The notes under the pieces are model-generated. The model worked only from the letters and a program-made list of their open reading frames with translations, was not told the origin of the DNA and did not search any database. From Gammaproteobacteria bacterium (GTDB lineage: Bacteria; Pseudomonadota; Gammaproteobacteria; Steroidobacterales; Rariloculaceae), in the NCBI GenBank assembly GCA_022819855.1, contig JAJEGN010000011.1, positions 62,001 to 126,000 of the forward strand: a stretch of DNA of 64,000 nucleotides, read 5' to 3'. Below, piece after piece: positions 48,740 through 57,776 of this stretch. Each line of letters begins with the position of its first letter. Position 1 is the first letter of the stretch. A program made the position numbers and the translations under genes.

Positions 48740-50110
48740 ATGCTCTCGCCAGGAATTGCTGCAGCTCTGACCGTGTTCGGGCTGACGCTCGCGTGTCAGC
48801 CGCTGGCGGCCCAGGTGGGGGACTCCGCGGCACAACAGTCCGCCTCAGGCGATCGGCGCGCGAGCGGCGACGTGCCTGCGGCGGGTGGCGCGATCCCCGT
48901 GGAGATCGTCCAACGCGATGGCCGCTACGTGCTCCTGCGCGGCGGGCAACCCTATGCGATCCGCGGCGCGGGCATCGAGTCGGCCGATGTCGGCAACTTC
49001 GCCGCCCACGGCGGGAATTCGCTTCGCACCTGGCGCACGGACAGCCGATTCGCTACCGCGCAGGAAGTTCTCGACGATGCCGCCCGGCATGGCGTGACGG
49101 TCGTCATGTGCATCGAGATCGGCCGCGAGCGGCTCGGTTTCGACTACAACGACGAGCAGGCCGTCGCGGAACAGCTTCAGTACGCGCGCGGCGAAGTGCT
49201 CAAGTACAAGGATCATCCGGCTCTGCTGGCCTGGATGGTCGGCAACGAAGCCAACCTGTTTTTCGAGAATCCCCGGGTCTTCGACGCGATCAACGACATC
49301 GCGACGATGATTCACGAAGTGGACGGCCGGCATCCGGTGACGACGGCCCTGGCCGGGTTCAGCCCGGAACTGGCCGGACTCATCGAGGCGCGCGCCCCGG
49401 ACCTCGATTTCGTCAGCATTCAGATGTATGGCGATATCGTCCGCCTGCCCGCCATCCTCGAGGCCAGCAACTGGGAGGCGCCGATCTTCGTCACCGAGTG
49501 GGGCGCCATCGGCCATTGGGAAGTCCCGCTGACGAGCTGGGGCGCTCCGATCGAACAGACGAGCAGCGAGAAAGCCGCCAATTATCTGCGCAGTTACGAG
49601 ATCGCGATCGAGTCCAATCCGGAGCAGATCATCGGTTCCTACGTATTCCTCTGGGGCCAGAAGCAGGAGCGCACACCGACCTGGTACGGGCTGTTTCTCG
49701 AGGACGGCGCCGAAACCGAGCCGGTCGACGTGATGCATTACATCTGGAACGGCGCCTGGCCCGCGAACCGGTCTCCGGGCGTCGAGGAAGTGCTCCTGGA
49801 TGCACGTAGCGCCCACGACGATGTAATCCTCGCTGCGGGCGCCGAATACGCTGCATCGATCCGTGCGGTCGATCCTGACGGGGATGCGCTCGAGTACCGC
49901 TGGGAGATCATGCGCGAGAGCGAGGCGACGCAGGAGGGGGGCGATCTGGAAGAAGTGCCGGAACGGATCGAAGGCCGGATCGACGATCCCGGACGCGACC
50001 GTATCCGCGTCACCGCGCCGACCGAGCCCGGCGCCTACCGCCTGTTCGCCTACGTCTTCGACAGCCGCGGCAAGGCCGGTCACGCGAACATTCCGTTCCT
50101 CGTCGAGTGA
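48740..50110 (+). CDS. GH-A clan TIM-barrel glycoside hydrolase (GH2-C/GH5-like) with C-terminal beta domain
   Basis: A 456-aa exported protein. The ATG at 48740 is chosen because GGAGG lies 8 nt upstream. The TIM barrel has NSLRTWRTDSRF, then the acid/base Glu170 in WMVGNEANLFF (GH-A N-E pair) and the nucleophile Glu253 in FVTEWGAIGHWEV, 83 residues later. The last 80 or so residues form a beta-sandwich (AVDPDGDALEYRWEIM, AYRLFAYVFDSRG) of cadherin- or PKD-like look. A retaining beta-glycosidase on glucan or mannan is likely; the exact GH family is not resolved. Confidence 0.78.
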   Translation: MLSPGIAAALTVFGLTLACQPLAAQVGDSAAQQSASGDRRASGDVPAAGGAIPVEIVQRDGRYVLLRGGQPYAIRGAGIESADVGNFAAHGGNSLRTWRTDSRFATAQEVLDDAARHGVTVVMCIEIGRERLGFDYNDEQAVAEQLQYARGEVLKYKDHPALLAWMVGNEANLFFENPRVFDAINDIATMIHEVDGRHPVTTALAGFSPELAGLIEARAPDLDFVSIQMYGDIVRLPAILEASNWEAPIFVTEWGAIGHWEVPLTSWGAPIEQTSSEKAANYLRSYEIAIESNPEQIIGSYVFLWGQKQERTPTWYGLFLEDGAETEPVDVMHYIWNGAWPANRSPGVEEVLLDARSAHDDVILAAGAEYAASIRAVDPDGDALEYRWEIMRESEATQEGGDLEEVPERIEGRIDDPGRDRIRVTAPTEPGAYRLFAYVFDSRGKAGHANIPFLVE

Positions 50111-50151
50111 CGGCAGGCGGGCAGCGTCAGCCGCTTTGACGACGGAAGTCC

Positions 50152-51771
50152 GTGGCCTCGAACAGTCCCCGAAACGCGCGCATCCGCAACCCGATCCTCC
50201 CGGGATTCAATCCGGATCCGTCGATTTGCCGGGTCGGCGACGACTACTACATTGCGACTTCTACGTTCGAGTGGTACCCGGGCGTGCGAATCCATCACTC
50301 GCGCGACTTGCGCACCTGGCGGTTGGCAGGCCGTCCGCTGGATCGGCCTGAATTGCTGAACCTGATCGGCAACCCGGATTCCTGCGGCGTGTGGGCGCCA
50401 TGCCTGAGCCATTGCGACGGCTTGTTCCATCTGGCGTACACGGATGTCAAGCGCTTCAACGGCAACTTCAAGGACACACACAACTACCTGACGACGTGCG
50501 ACGCCATTGACGGGGTCTGGTCCGATCCGGTCTTGCTGAATTCCAGCGGTTTCGATCCGTCGATTTTCCATGACGACGGTGGCCGCAAGTGGTGCCTCAA
50601 CGTGGTCTGGGATCATCGTCCCGATCGCAATCGCTTCGGGGGGATCGCATTGCAGGAGTATTCGCCCGAAGAGCGACGTCTTGTCGGCAGGCGCAAGTAC
50701 ATATTCCGCGGCACCGAACTCGGCTGCACCGAGGGTCCGCACCTCTACAGGCGCAACGGTTACTACTACCTGATAACGGCAGAGGGCGGTACCGGGTACG
50801 GGCACGCCGTGACCGTGGCGAGGTCGCGGTCGATTCAGGGGCCATACGAAGCGGACCCCTCGGGACCGCTCCTGACCAGCCGGAACGATCCCGACTGGCC
50901 GCTTCAGCGCGCCGGTCACGCGGATCTCGCGGAGACGCCGTCGGGCGAACTGTTCATGGTGCATCTCGCGAGCCGGCCGCTGCCGGGCACAAGGCGCAGT
51001 CCGCTCGGTCGCGAAACCGCCCTGCAGAACATCGACTACACCGATGACGGCTGGTTCCGGCTGCCCGGAAAGACAGTGGTTCCGCAGCTCAAAGCCGAAC
51101 CTCCGAACCTGTCAGACACTGAATCTCCAGATCGGCTCGAGCACGACGACTTCGACGACGCCCGGCTCCATCCCGATTACCAATGGCTGCGCACGCCCTG
51201 GCCGGAAGAGTTCATGAGTCTGAGCGAGCGTCCGGGATACTTGCGCCTCTACGGCATGGAGTCGCCCGGAAGCCTGTATCGCCAGGCGCTCGTTGCACGC
51301 CGACTGAGTTCGTTCGAGTGCGAGGCGACGACCTGCGTCGAGTTTCAGCCCGCCAACTTTCAGCAGTTGGCCGGCCTGATCGTCTACTACAACTCGAGCA
51401 AGTTTCACTACCTGTACATTTCCACTGCGGAAGGCATCGGCCGCCACGCCGGCATCATGAGCTGCGAGGCCGAACCGTCGCTCGACGTCGTATTTCCGCT
51501 CCGCGAGAATCCTGTAAGTCTGCCGGACTCCGGAACGGTGTTCCTCCGTGCCGTTGTCGATGGCGCCAGCCTTGCATTCTCGTGGTCGCTGGACGCAGAC
51601 ACCTGGTTCGGAATCGATCGCACGCTGGACATGACGTTGCTGTCCGACGAGTCGGGCGACGGCCGGCGCATCGACTTCACGGGCACGTTTGTCGGGCTCT
51701 GCTGCAATGACGTGTCAGGGGCGCGTATCCACGCTGACTTCGATTTTTTCTGTCTGCGAGAGGAAGTGTGA
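50152..51771 (+). CDS. GH43 beta-xylosidase-like enzyme
   Basis: A 539-aa protein without a clear signal peptide, so probably cytoplasmic or atypically exported, starting at GTG. It has the GH43 five-bladed propeller catalytic set: Asp22 (NPDPSI), Asp135 (SSGFDPSIF) and Glu194 (GCTEGPHLY), and a C-terminal beta-sandwich (AEPPNLSDTESPDRL onward, ANFQQLAGLIVYYNSSKFHYLYI) typical of the beta-xylosidase XynB subgroup (GH43_11 type). It would hydrolyse xylo-oligosaccharides or arabinosides. Its stop overlaps the GH16 start by 4 bp (GTGA). Confidence 0.9.
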   Translation: MASNSPRNARIRNPILPGFNPDPSICRVGDDYYIATSTFEWYPGVRIHHSRDLRTWRLAGRPLDRPELLNLIGNPDSCGVWAPCLSHCDGLFHLAYTDVKRFNGNFKDTHNYLTTCDAIDGVWSDPVLLNSSGFDPSIFHDDGGRKWCLNVVWDHRPDRNRFGGIALQEYSPEERRLVGRRKYIFRGTELGCTEGPHLYRRNGYYYLITAEGGTGYGHAVTVARSRSIQGPYEADPSGPLLTSRNDPDWPLQRAGHADLAETPSGELFMVHLASRPLPGTRRSPLGRETALQNIDYTDDGWFRLPGKTVVPQLKAEPPNLSDTESPDRLEHDDFDDARLHPDYQWLRTPWPEEFMSLSERPGYLRLYGMESPGSLYRQALVARRLSSFECEATTCVEFQPANFQQLAGLIVYYNSSKFHYLYISTAEGIGRHAGIMSCEAEPSLDVVFPLRENPVSLPDSGTVFLRAVVDGASLAFSWSLDADTWFGIDRTLDMTLLSDESGDGRRIDFTGTFVGLCCNDVSGARIHADFDFFCLREEV

Positions 51772-52751
51772 ACTCGGCCGCTTCGACCGTTCCGCGTGGT
51801 TTCAAGGCTATGACGGCAGCATGGCCGTCAAGGGCCAGGCTCTGGTCCTTGCTCACCTGTTTAGCGGTTTCGGCCTGCGGCGGCTCCGGATCTTCGGATG
51901 TCGCCCAACAGTCGGCGGCGGTTCCCGAGCCTTCCAACGTCAACATCGTCAATCCCTCGCTGACGGTCGCGGACAATGCGCCGGTAACACCGGGCGGTGC
52001 GCGTAACCTGGTCTGGAGCGATGAATTCGACGCTGCGCAGCTCGATCCGGCGACCTGGTTCTTCGAAACCGGCAATGGCAGCCAGTACGGCATCCCTGGC
52101 TGGGGCAACAACGAATTGCAGTGGTACCTGCCGGACAGCGCCCGCACGAGCGGCGGGCTGTTGATCATCACGGCACGTCGGCAGGAGCAGGGCGATTACG
52201 ACTACACGTCCGCGCGGATCAACACCCGCGACCGCTTCGCGCTTCGCTACGGCCGTATCGAGGCGCGAATCCGGTTGCCGGGCGGGCAGGGCCTGTGGCC
52301 TGCGTTCTGGTTGCTGCCCCAGGAAGATACCTATGGAACCTGGGCTGCGTCGGGCGAAATCGACATCATGGAAGCGATCAATCTCGGCGGCAGCGGCGGC
52401 AATTCGGTACTGGGTACGATTCACTACGGCGGCATGTCGCCGAACAACGTATTCAGCAGTAACGAGTATCTCGTTCCGGGCAGCGCGACTGCCGAGTTTC
52501 GCGACTACGCCGTCGAATGGGGTCCCGGCGAAATCCGCTGGTACGTGGATGACGTCCTGTATGCGGTGGAGAGCTACTGGTTCACCGAAACGGCGGACTA
52601 TCCTGCGCCGTTCGATCGACCCTTCTACCTGATTTTCAATGTCGCGGTAGGCGGAAATCTTCCGGGCGACCCGGACTCGGCAACACGATTCCCCGTTTCG
52701 ATGGAGGTCGACTATGTGCGGGTCTATTCCGGAGAAACTCGGGACGAGTAG
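51768..52751 (+). CDS. GH16 laminarinase-like lipoprotein
   Basis: A 327-aa predicted lipoprotein. The GTG at 51768 overlaps the GH43 stop and follows GAGAGGAAGT; ATG 51810 is an alternative. Lipobox CLAVSAC puts the lipid on Cys37. The GH16 jelly-roll shows LVWSDEFDAAQLDPATW, GRIEARIRLPGGQGLWPAFWLLP and the catalytic SGEIDIMEA with Glu197, Asp199 and Glu202 (ExDxxE with a bulge, as in laminarinases). It should cut beta-1,3-glucan at the cell surface or in the periplasm and is the last gene of the locus. Confidence 0.93.
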   Translation: MNSAASTVPRGFKAMTAAWPSRARLWSLLTCLAVSACGGSGSSDVAQQSAAVPEPSNVNIVNPSLTVADNAPVTPGGARNLVWSDEFDAAQLDPATWFFETGNGSQYGIPGWGNNELQWYLPDSARTSGGLLIITARRQEQGDYDYTSARINTRDRFALRYGRIEARIRLPGGQGLWPAFWLLPQEDTYGTWAASGEIDIMEAINLGGSGGNSVLGTIHYGGMSPNNVFSSNEYLVPGSATAEFRDYAVEWGPGEIRWYVDDVLYAVESYWFTETADYPAPFDRPFYLIFNVAVGGNLPGDPDSATRFPVSMEVDYVRVYSGETRDE

Positions 52752-52884
52752 CGCGGCAATACGAAACCTGACAAATATAAACAGCTATATATCAATAATA
52801 TAAGATACTTTTTTAATAAATAACTTTAATGAAGGGCCGCGACGTTCGAATCGCAGTCTTCGCTCCGCTGGCGCGACCGGATGG
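52752..52884. other. AT-rich convergent intergenic region
   Basis: Between converging GH16 and carboxymuconolactone decarboxylase genes. About 60 bp at 52770-52832 is almost all A and T (for example CTTTTTTAATAAATAAC), unlike the GC-rich surroundings. No ORF is seen. It may serve as a terminator region. Confidence 0.5.
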
Positions 52885-53532
52885 CTAAGGCAGCGGCTCG
52901 AGTTCCGGCTCGACGCCTTCGGGCAACGGATATTCGTCGACATTGAGCACCATCGACACGAAGCTGTAGTAGCCCACCGTACCGACCAGATCGATGACGC
53001 CGCGTTCGCCGAGCGCTTCGATGGCCGCTTCGAAGGTCGCGTCGCTGACGCGATGGTTCGCGAACAGCTCGTTGCAGAATTCGTAGACCACCTGTTCGTC
53101 CGGCTGCATGGACTCGGGCCGCATGCCCGCCGCGACGGCATCGACGATGGCGGGATCGAGACCGGCCGCCAATGCCGCGTTCTTGTGGGCATACCATTCG
53201 AAATGCGCCGTCCAGTGGCGTGCCGTCATGATGATCGCGAGTTCTCGCAGCGTTGCAGGCAAGGACGAGCCGAACCTGACGTAGGCCCCGAGGGCCTGCG
53301 CGAGATCGCCCATCTCGGGGCTGCGCAGCAGCGCGTTGAACGGCCCGCCCATGGCGTTTCTCGGACCGGCGAAAATGTTCTCGGTCATGGTCTTCTGGGC
53401 GGGGGTCATGGCCTCGTAGGTCAATGGCGAAAAACGGTTGCCGACGAGGTCGAGATTTGCGAAATCCGGCTCCTGAGCGGTCGCGGAAGCCGCGATACCC
53501 AGCACCGCCGCGAAGAGTATCGGTCGTCGCAT
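52885..53532 (-). CDS. Secreted carboxymuconolactone decarboxylase-family protein
   Basis: A 215-aa exported protein (signal RPILFAAVLGIAASATAQ) of the CMD/AhpD-like superfamily, with GGPFNALLRSPEMGDLAQALG, RELAIIMTARHWTAHFEWYAH and a helical C-terminal half. The CxxC pair of AhpD is absent, so it is not an alkylhydroperoxidase of that type. Substrate is unknown. The ATG at 53532 is chosen because it gives the signal peptide and lies after AAGGGAA. It is divergent from the sugar dehydrogenase-like gene. Confidence 0.8.
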   Translation of the reverse strand: MRRPILFAAVLGIAASATAQEPDFANLDLVGNRFSPLTYEAMTPAQKTMTENIFAGPRNAMGGPFNALLRSPEMGDLAQALGAYVRFGSSLPATLRELAIIMTARHWTAHFEWYAHKNAALAAGLDPAIVDAVAAGMRPESMQPDEQVVYEFCNELFANHRVSDATFEAAIEALGERGVIDLVGTVGYYSFVSMVLNVDEYPLPEGVEPELEPLP

Positions 53533-53686
53533 GGCTGGTTCCCTTGTGTTACGGGCGATCCGGCGATGATAGTCAATCGTTCGCGGCATGACGATGGCGT
53601 CGGAGCCATCGGATAGAATCGCCGGCATCCTGCATCGTTGCGGCATGGAGCGTGGCGCCGCGTCCATGCCTGAACGGAGAAAGACC

Positions 53687-54979
53687 ATGAAACCTGACCG
53701 AGCGATCCTGATGGCAGCCGGCGCTGCTGTTGCAGCCGTGCTTGCGGCCGCCGCGCCGGCTCACGCCCAGTTGCGCGAACCGACGCCGGCCTTTGTCGGC
53801 CAGACCGAGGCTCCACCGCCCGAGACGCCGTCACGTTTCCGAGTCGAGACGATTACCGAGGATCTCACGAGCCCGTGGGCACTCGCGTTTCTGCCAAATG
53901 GCGACTTTCTGGTCACCGAACGGCTCGGTACCATGCGCACGGTAACTCCCGGCGGCGATATTTCCGCTCCGATCGAGAACGTGCCGCCCGTCAAGGTCGT
54001 TGCCGCGCAAAGCCTGCACGATGTCGTGCTCGATCCGGATTTCGAGCGCAACCGACTCCTCTATTTCACGTACTTCGCGCCGGCAGAGGGTGAGGAGCCC
54101 GGGGAGTGGCCGGCCGATCACTTCTACACGGAGGTCTGGTCGAAGCCGCTGGCCGAGCGTCGGCTCATGGATCTCGGTACCGAGCGGGTAGGGCGTGCGC
54201 GGCTGTCTGCCGATAACCGGCGGCTCGAGGACGTCACGGTCCTGTACGAGGGACGCGCGGAACGACGGATCGTCTTCGCTCCCGACGGCACGATGTTCGT
54301 CACTGGCGCGGATGCCTTTCGGTTCTACGACACCGATCTCGACGGAATGGAGCACGACTTCACCGACAATCCCGACATCCGCCGCAATTTTTCCGGTCGC
54401 GTAATCCGCATCAATCCGGACGGGACGCTGCCCGCCGACAATCCCTGGCTGCATCGGGCAACCGTGGCGGGCGAGACGTACGCCCATGGGTTCAAGGACC
54501 CGGAAGGAGCGGCGATCCACCCGCAGACGGGCGACCTGTGGGTCATCGATCACGGGCCGCAGGGCGGCGACGAGATCAATATCGTGCGTCCGGGACGAGA
54601 TTACGGCTGGCCGAACGTCTCGTACGGCGTGCAATACGATGACAGGCAGGAGGGCGGGCGGACCAACGTGCCCGTTGGCAACGGTCTGACTTCGATGCCG
54701 GGCGTCGAGGAGCCGATCTACTTCTGGGTTCCCTCGATCGCACCGTCAGGCTTGGCCTTCTATACGGGGGACCTGTTTCCGGAGTGGCAGGGGAATCTCT
54801 TCATCGGCGCGATGGCCGGCATGCACCTCGTCAGACTCGTGCTCGACGGTCCCAACGTCGTCGCCGAGGAGCAACTGCTTGCCGAACTGGAATCGCGCAT
54901 TCGCGAGGTCAGGACGGGGCCGGACGGCGCGCTCTATCTCTTTGCGGGCGACTCCTTGCGCCGGCTCGTGCCAGAGTAG
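53687..54979 (+). CDS. PQQ-dependent sugar dehydrogenase-like protein, second copy
   Basis: A 430-aa exported protein of the glucose/sorbosone dehydrogenase propeller family (signal LMAAGAAVAAVLAAAAPAHAQ). Landmarks are SPWALAFLPNGDFLVTERLG, HDVVLDPDFERNRLLYFTY, YAHGFKDPEGAAIHPQTGDLW, DHGPQGGDEINIV and PGRDYGWPNVSYG. The ATG follows GGAGAAAGACC. It resembles the protein at 6256-7386 but has a PEGAA change where that copy has HRNPLGLA, so substrate or cofactor use may differ. Confidence 0.87.
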   Translation: MKPDRAILMAAGAAVAAVLAAAAPAHAQLREPTPAFVGQTEAPPPETPSRFRVETITEDLTSPWALAFLPNGDFLVTERLGTMRTVTPGGDISAPIENVPPVKVVAAQSLHDVVLDPDFERNRLLYFTYFAPAEGEEPGEWPADHFYTEVWSKPLAERRLMDLGTERVGRARLSADNRRLEDVTVLYEGRAERRIVFAPDGTMFVTGADAFRFYDTDLDGMEHDFTDNPDIRRNFSGRVIRINPDGTLPADNPWLHRATVAGETYAHGFKDPEGAAIHPQTGDLWVIDHGPQGGDEINIVRPGRDYGWPNVSYGVQYDDRQEGGRTNVPVGNGLTSMPGVEEPIYFWVPSIAPSGLAFYTGDLFPEWQGNLFIGAMAGMHLVRLVLDGPNVVAEEQLLAELESRIREVRTGPDGALYLFAGDSLRRLVPE

Positions 54980-55045
54980 CCGGCCAGCGCCACGCATCGT
55001 GTGTAACCGTGTTGCCCTCGCGCGGCGTGGCCTTGCCTCGATTCT

Positions 55046-55759
55046 TCACGGTGGATGGATCAACTCTCCGTGCGGATTCCAGCGTTCTGCAAAGTTCTCG
55101 AGACGCCTTACCAGTTGCTGATTGCCGTTGACAACGAAAAATGTCCGATTGCTCCATCGTCGCCAGTAATACGCGTAAACGCTGCCGGGCAATTGGCGCT
55201 GCCAGCGATCAATCTCTGCACGATGCCCGCCTTTGCGCCGGGTGTTGTGATGGTAGACCACGATGGGGCGCCCCATCGACAGCGCTCGCACTTCTTCTTC
55301 GGGAATGCTCTTGCCGCTTCGCTTGACGGTCGGCCGAAAGCGGTTGTTCGGGAGCAGGCCGTTGTCGGGGTCCGCGAAGATCATGTCGCACCCATCGAGA
55401 CGTTTTTGCACGGAATTGAACCAATCGCGCCTCCAAGACGGACGGTGCCGCCAGGGAACCACCGTCATGTCAAGGCGCTGGTCTGCGAACACCGCGTTGC
55501 GCAAAACGGTTTCTGCCTGAATCTTGGCAACGGATCGATGTCCCGACTCCACGATCCGCCGCAAAGTGTCGAACAGTCCTGCGTCGAGCCAGCGCCAATC
55601 CAAAGGCCGATCCAGATACTGAACGTGGCGCCCATCCGTTGATTTTTCCTCGTCCGGGTGCAAGTACCACGCAACGCCGAGCCGCATCTCGCTCGACAAC
55701 GCTCTCAGCAAGGCGTACTTCACATAGTCCCCAATGTCCCCTGCGTAGCGATCCTGCAA
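55046..55759 (-). CDS. Hypothetical protein of the DPDNGL family
   Basis: A 237-aa soluble protein. The start is taken as TTG 55759, giving MQDRYAGDIGDYVKYALLRAL, the usual N-terminus of this widespread unnamed family, with AGGGAAAGGACC upstream; the long frame to 56212 is out-of-frame shadow of the neighbour. The conserved core is LGVAWYLHPDEE, CDMIFADPDNGLLP and IVVYHHNTRRKG. The DPDNG motif recalls the DPPY catalytic loop of some methyltransferases, but no SAM motif is certain. Function is unknown. It follows the gene at 55881 on the same strand, with 121 bp between them. Confidence 0.6.
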   Translation of the reverse strand: MQDRYAGDIGDYVKYALLRALSSEMRLGVAWYLHPDEEKSTDGRHVQYLDRPLDWRWLDAGLFDTLRRIVESGHRSVAKIQAETVLRNAVFADQRLDMTVVPWRHRPSWRRDWFNSVQKRLDGCDMIFADPDNGLLPNNRFRPTVKRSGKSIPEEEVRALSMGRPIVVYHHNTRRKGGHRAEIDRWQRQLPGSVYAYYWRRWSNRTFFVVNGNQQLVRRLENFAERWNPHGELIHPP

Positions 55760-55880
55760 ATTGTGGTCCTTTCCCTCGGTGCTCCAGTCCGGTCTTCCTG
55801 CGTCGACACATTGAGCCGCGCCAGCCTGGCACGACTTCGGCTGCATGCCGACGAGTCGGAATGCAACCGAATGCCGGAGC

Positions 55881-57071
55881 TTATCTTTCCGGTTCCAACA
55901 GGAGATCGTCGGTGTAGTACGCTCGCGGCTCGCCTTCGCCCTTTCGGTCGCGGTAGTAGATGATCGATTGTTGACGGGCCTCTTCGCGCAGCGAAGCAAT
56001 GGTTTCTGACCAGTTTCCGACGACATCCAGCACTTGCGCCAGTCGGCCTTCGAGAATCTCTCTCGCGTTTTCGGCGGCGCCGGCCAGCGCCTTGCCGTGC
56101 CCCCACTTTTGTTGCCACCAGGCCATCTCGTCGAGAGAGTCTTGCAGCGCTTGCAGGTACTGCGCCAGCCAATTCTCCCCAGCGAGTTTGTCGGTACCGC
56201 TGCGGAACGCACGGATGCTCTCGTGTAGCCCCTCGATCCTTCGGTCCAGGTCAGCGGGATTCTCCTGTACCGCGAGCTTTAGGCGCAGACCGTCGACATG
56301 GATCCCGGCCACGCTCGAAAGCGCATACAGATGCAGTTCGACCGGCAGCATACCCATTTCCATTTCCACCGACGCCCCGCTCGCCCTGGCGTCTGTTCGG
56401 GGCACGGACGCGTCAACTGCCAGGGAATGTTCGTACCGCGCCACGCTCAGGTCTCTTTCGACCAGCGCCAGACGGATTTTCATTTCGTCCGTGAATCGCT
56501 GGCTTTCGTGGAATTCCTGCGAAAGGTCCCGAAGGCGTGCAACGGCACTGAGCACCCGGGCGTAGTCCTCCATGACATCCTTCTTCAACAGGTATCCGAT
56601 CGCTTCGGTCAAACTGTCCAGCGACTTCTGCAGCCGGTCGACCCGGACGGCCATCATCGTGGAAGACACCGTCATGAAGATCGCCAACGGCGCGACCACG
56701 GGCAGGATCGCCGTGCTGGCAGCCACGAACGGCGCCTGGGCCACGATGCCGCCGGATCCCATGACCGCAGAACCGACACCGCCCCCGATGGTCATCAACG
56801 TGGAGGGGTTTGCAGTCGCCAGGAAAACGTTTCCAGCCGCCAACGAGGAAGCGGCGACCGATCCCGCGCCCAGCAGCGGCAGGCATGAAGGACTCAAGGC
56901 GCTGCCGGATCTGAATGGCATCCCGTAGGCCCTGAGGTTGTTATCGATCACATTGCGCACGTCGCGGCTGGCGGCGCTGCCCAGGTCGACAATTCCGAGT
57001 CTTTCGTCTCCGTCCTCCACTATCCAGCCTTGGGGATGCTTCGGCCGACGCTGCCAGAAATTCCACCGCAC
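55881..57071 (-). CDS. Large hypothetical protein with hydrophobic middle and coiled coils
   Basis: A 396-aa protein of unrecognised family. Residues 56-142 are glycine/alanine-rich and hydrophobic (LLGAGSVAASSLAAGNVFLA, GGGVGSAVMGSGGIV, AILPVVAPLAIFMTV), suggesting membrane insertion, followed by long helical, coiled-coil-like regions (RVDRLQKSLDSLTEAIGYLL and beyond). The layout is like pore-forming or membrane-acting toxin and defence proteins, but nothing proves that role. A 7-bp inverted repeat (57086-57092 with 57100-57106) lies 15 bp before its start. It heads a possible two-gene unit with the DPDNGL gene. Confidence 0.6.
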   Translation of the reverse strand: MRWNFWQRRPKHPQGWIVEDGDERLGIVDLGSAASRDVRNVIDNNLRAYGMPFRSGSALSPSCLPLLGAGSVAASSLAAGNVFLATANPSTLMTIGGGVGSAVMGSGGIVAQAPFVAASTAILPVVAPLAIFMTVSSTMMAVRVDRLQKSLDSLTEAIGYLLKKDVMEDYARVLSAVARLRDLSQEFHESQRFTDEMKIRLALVERDLSVARYEHSLAVDASVPRTDARASGASVEMEMGMLPVELHLYALSSVAGIHVDGLRLKLAVQENPADLDRRIEGLHESIRAFRSGTDKLAGENWLAQYLQALQDSLDEMAWWQQKWGHGKALAGAAENAREILEGRLAQVLDVVGNWSETIASLREEARQQSIIYYRDRKGEGEPRAYYTDDLLLEPER

Positions 57072-57085
57072 AAGTCAATCTTCAA

Positions 57086-57106
57086 TGTGACGAAAGTGCC
57101 GTCACA
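57086..57106. promoter_or_regulatory. Inverted repeat upstream of the 57071 start
   Basis: TGTGACG (57086-57092) and CGTCACA (57100-57106) are perfect 7-bp inverted repeats with a 7-nt spacer, 15 bp before the start of the unknown gene. It could be an operator or a 5'-UTR hairpin. Confidence 0.4.
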
Positions 57107-57362
57107 CTAACAGCAAGGTCTCGGAAGCTCCATACGGATACAGTACCGTCGCCGTGACTACCTGAACTGACATCCCGCCCGGCGCCGGGTTACGAATCCC
57201 TCAGCATTTGGTCTCGCCGCAGCCAGCCCATAAACGTTAGAACGCACGAAGAACCGGAGCTTGGTCGACACCGCGCACTATCGGTCCTGAAGACCGAGTC
57301 GCGTCGCGTTGACCACGCAACAAAGTGGAACGCGAATGTACGTGCCCGGAGGGCGACGCCGG

Positions 57363-57776
57363 TCAGCGCGCGGCATCAACCACTGTAGCGTGCCCAGTTT
57401 CGCCGTAAGCGATTATCGCTGCGTCAGCCGACACCAGCGGCGCGCTCCAGTGACGGGCCGTCGCGACGATCAGGCGGTCCGCAGGGTCGGCTTGAAAGGT
57501 ACCTGGTAGCCTTACGCTGTCCACCGCAACGCGTGGCTCTATCGGCAGCAGCCTGATACCGGGCTGCGCGAGCGCGGCTTCGATCCATTCGAAAGCCTCC
57601 CGTCCCAACCGTAAACGGCCTTTGTCCACCAACAAGGCGATTTCCCAAGGCGTGATCGCCGATACTCCAAGGGCATCATCGCGTGAGGCATCGACAATGA
57701 CTTGCCGCGCTTCAGGTCCCAGTTTCGGATCATTCTCCATTGCCCATATCAACGCATGGGTATCCAGGACGATCAC
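57363..57776 (-). CDS. PIN-domain toxin (VapC family)
   Basis: A 137-aa PIN ribonuclease. The GTG at 57776 is chosen because it overlaps the antitoxin stop by 4 bp (GTGA). The acidic metal-site residues are visible: Asp in VIVLDTHALIWAM, Glu in TPWEIALLV, Asp in DPADRLIVATA and a late Asp in VSADAAI. It should cleave RNA when not held by the Phd-type protein encoded just upstream. Confidence 0.88.
   Translation of the reverse strand: MIVLDTHALIWAMENDPKLGPEARQVIVDASRDDALGVSAITPWEIALLVDKGRLRLGREAFEWIEAALAQPGIRLLPIEPRVAVDSVRLPGTFQADPADRLIVATARHWSAPLVSADAAIIAYGETGHATVVDAAR

Noticed and set aside
55803-56212. N-terminal extension of the DPDNGL-family protein to 56212
   Set aside because: It overlaps the coding region of the upstream gene in another frame and is Arg/Ser-rich; the family normally starts at the MQDRY segment.
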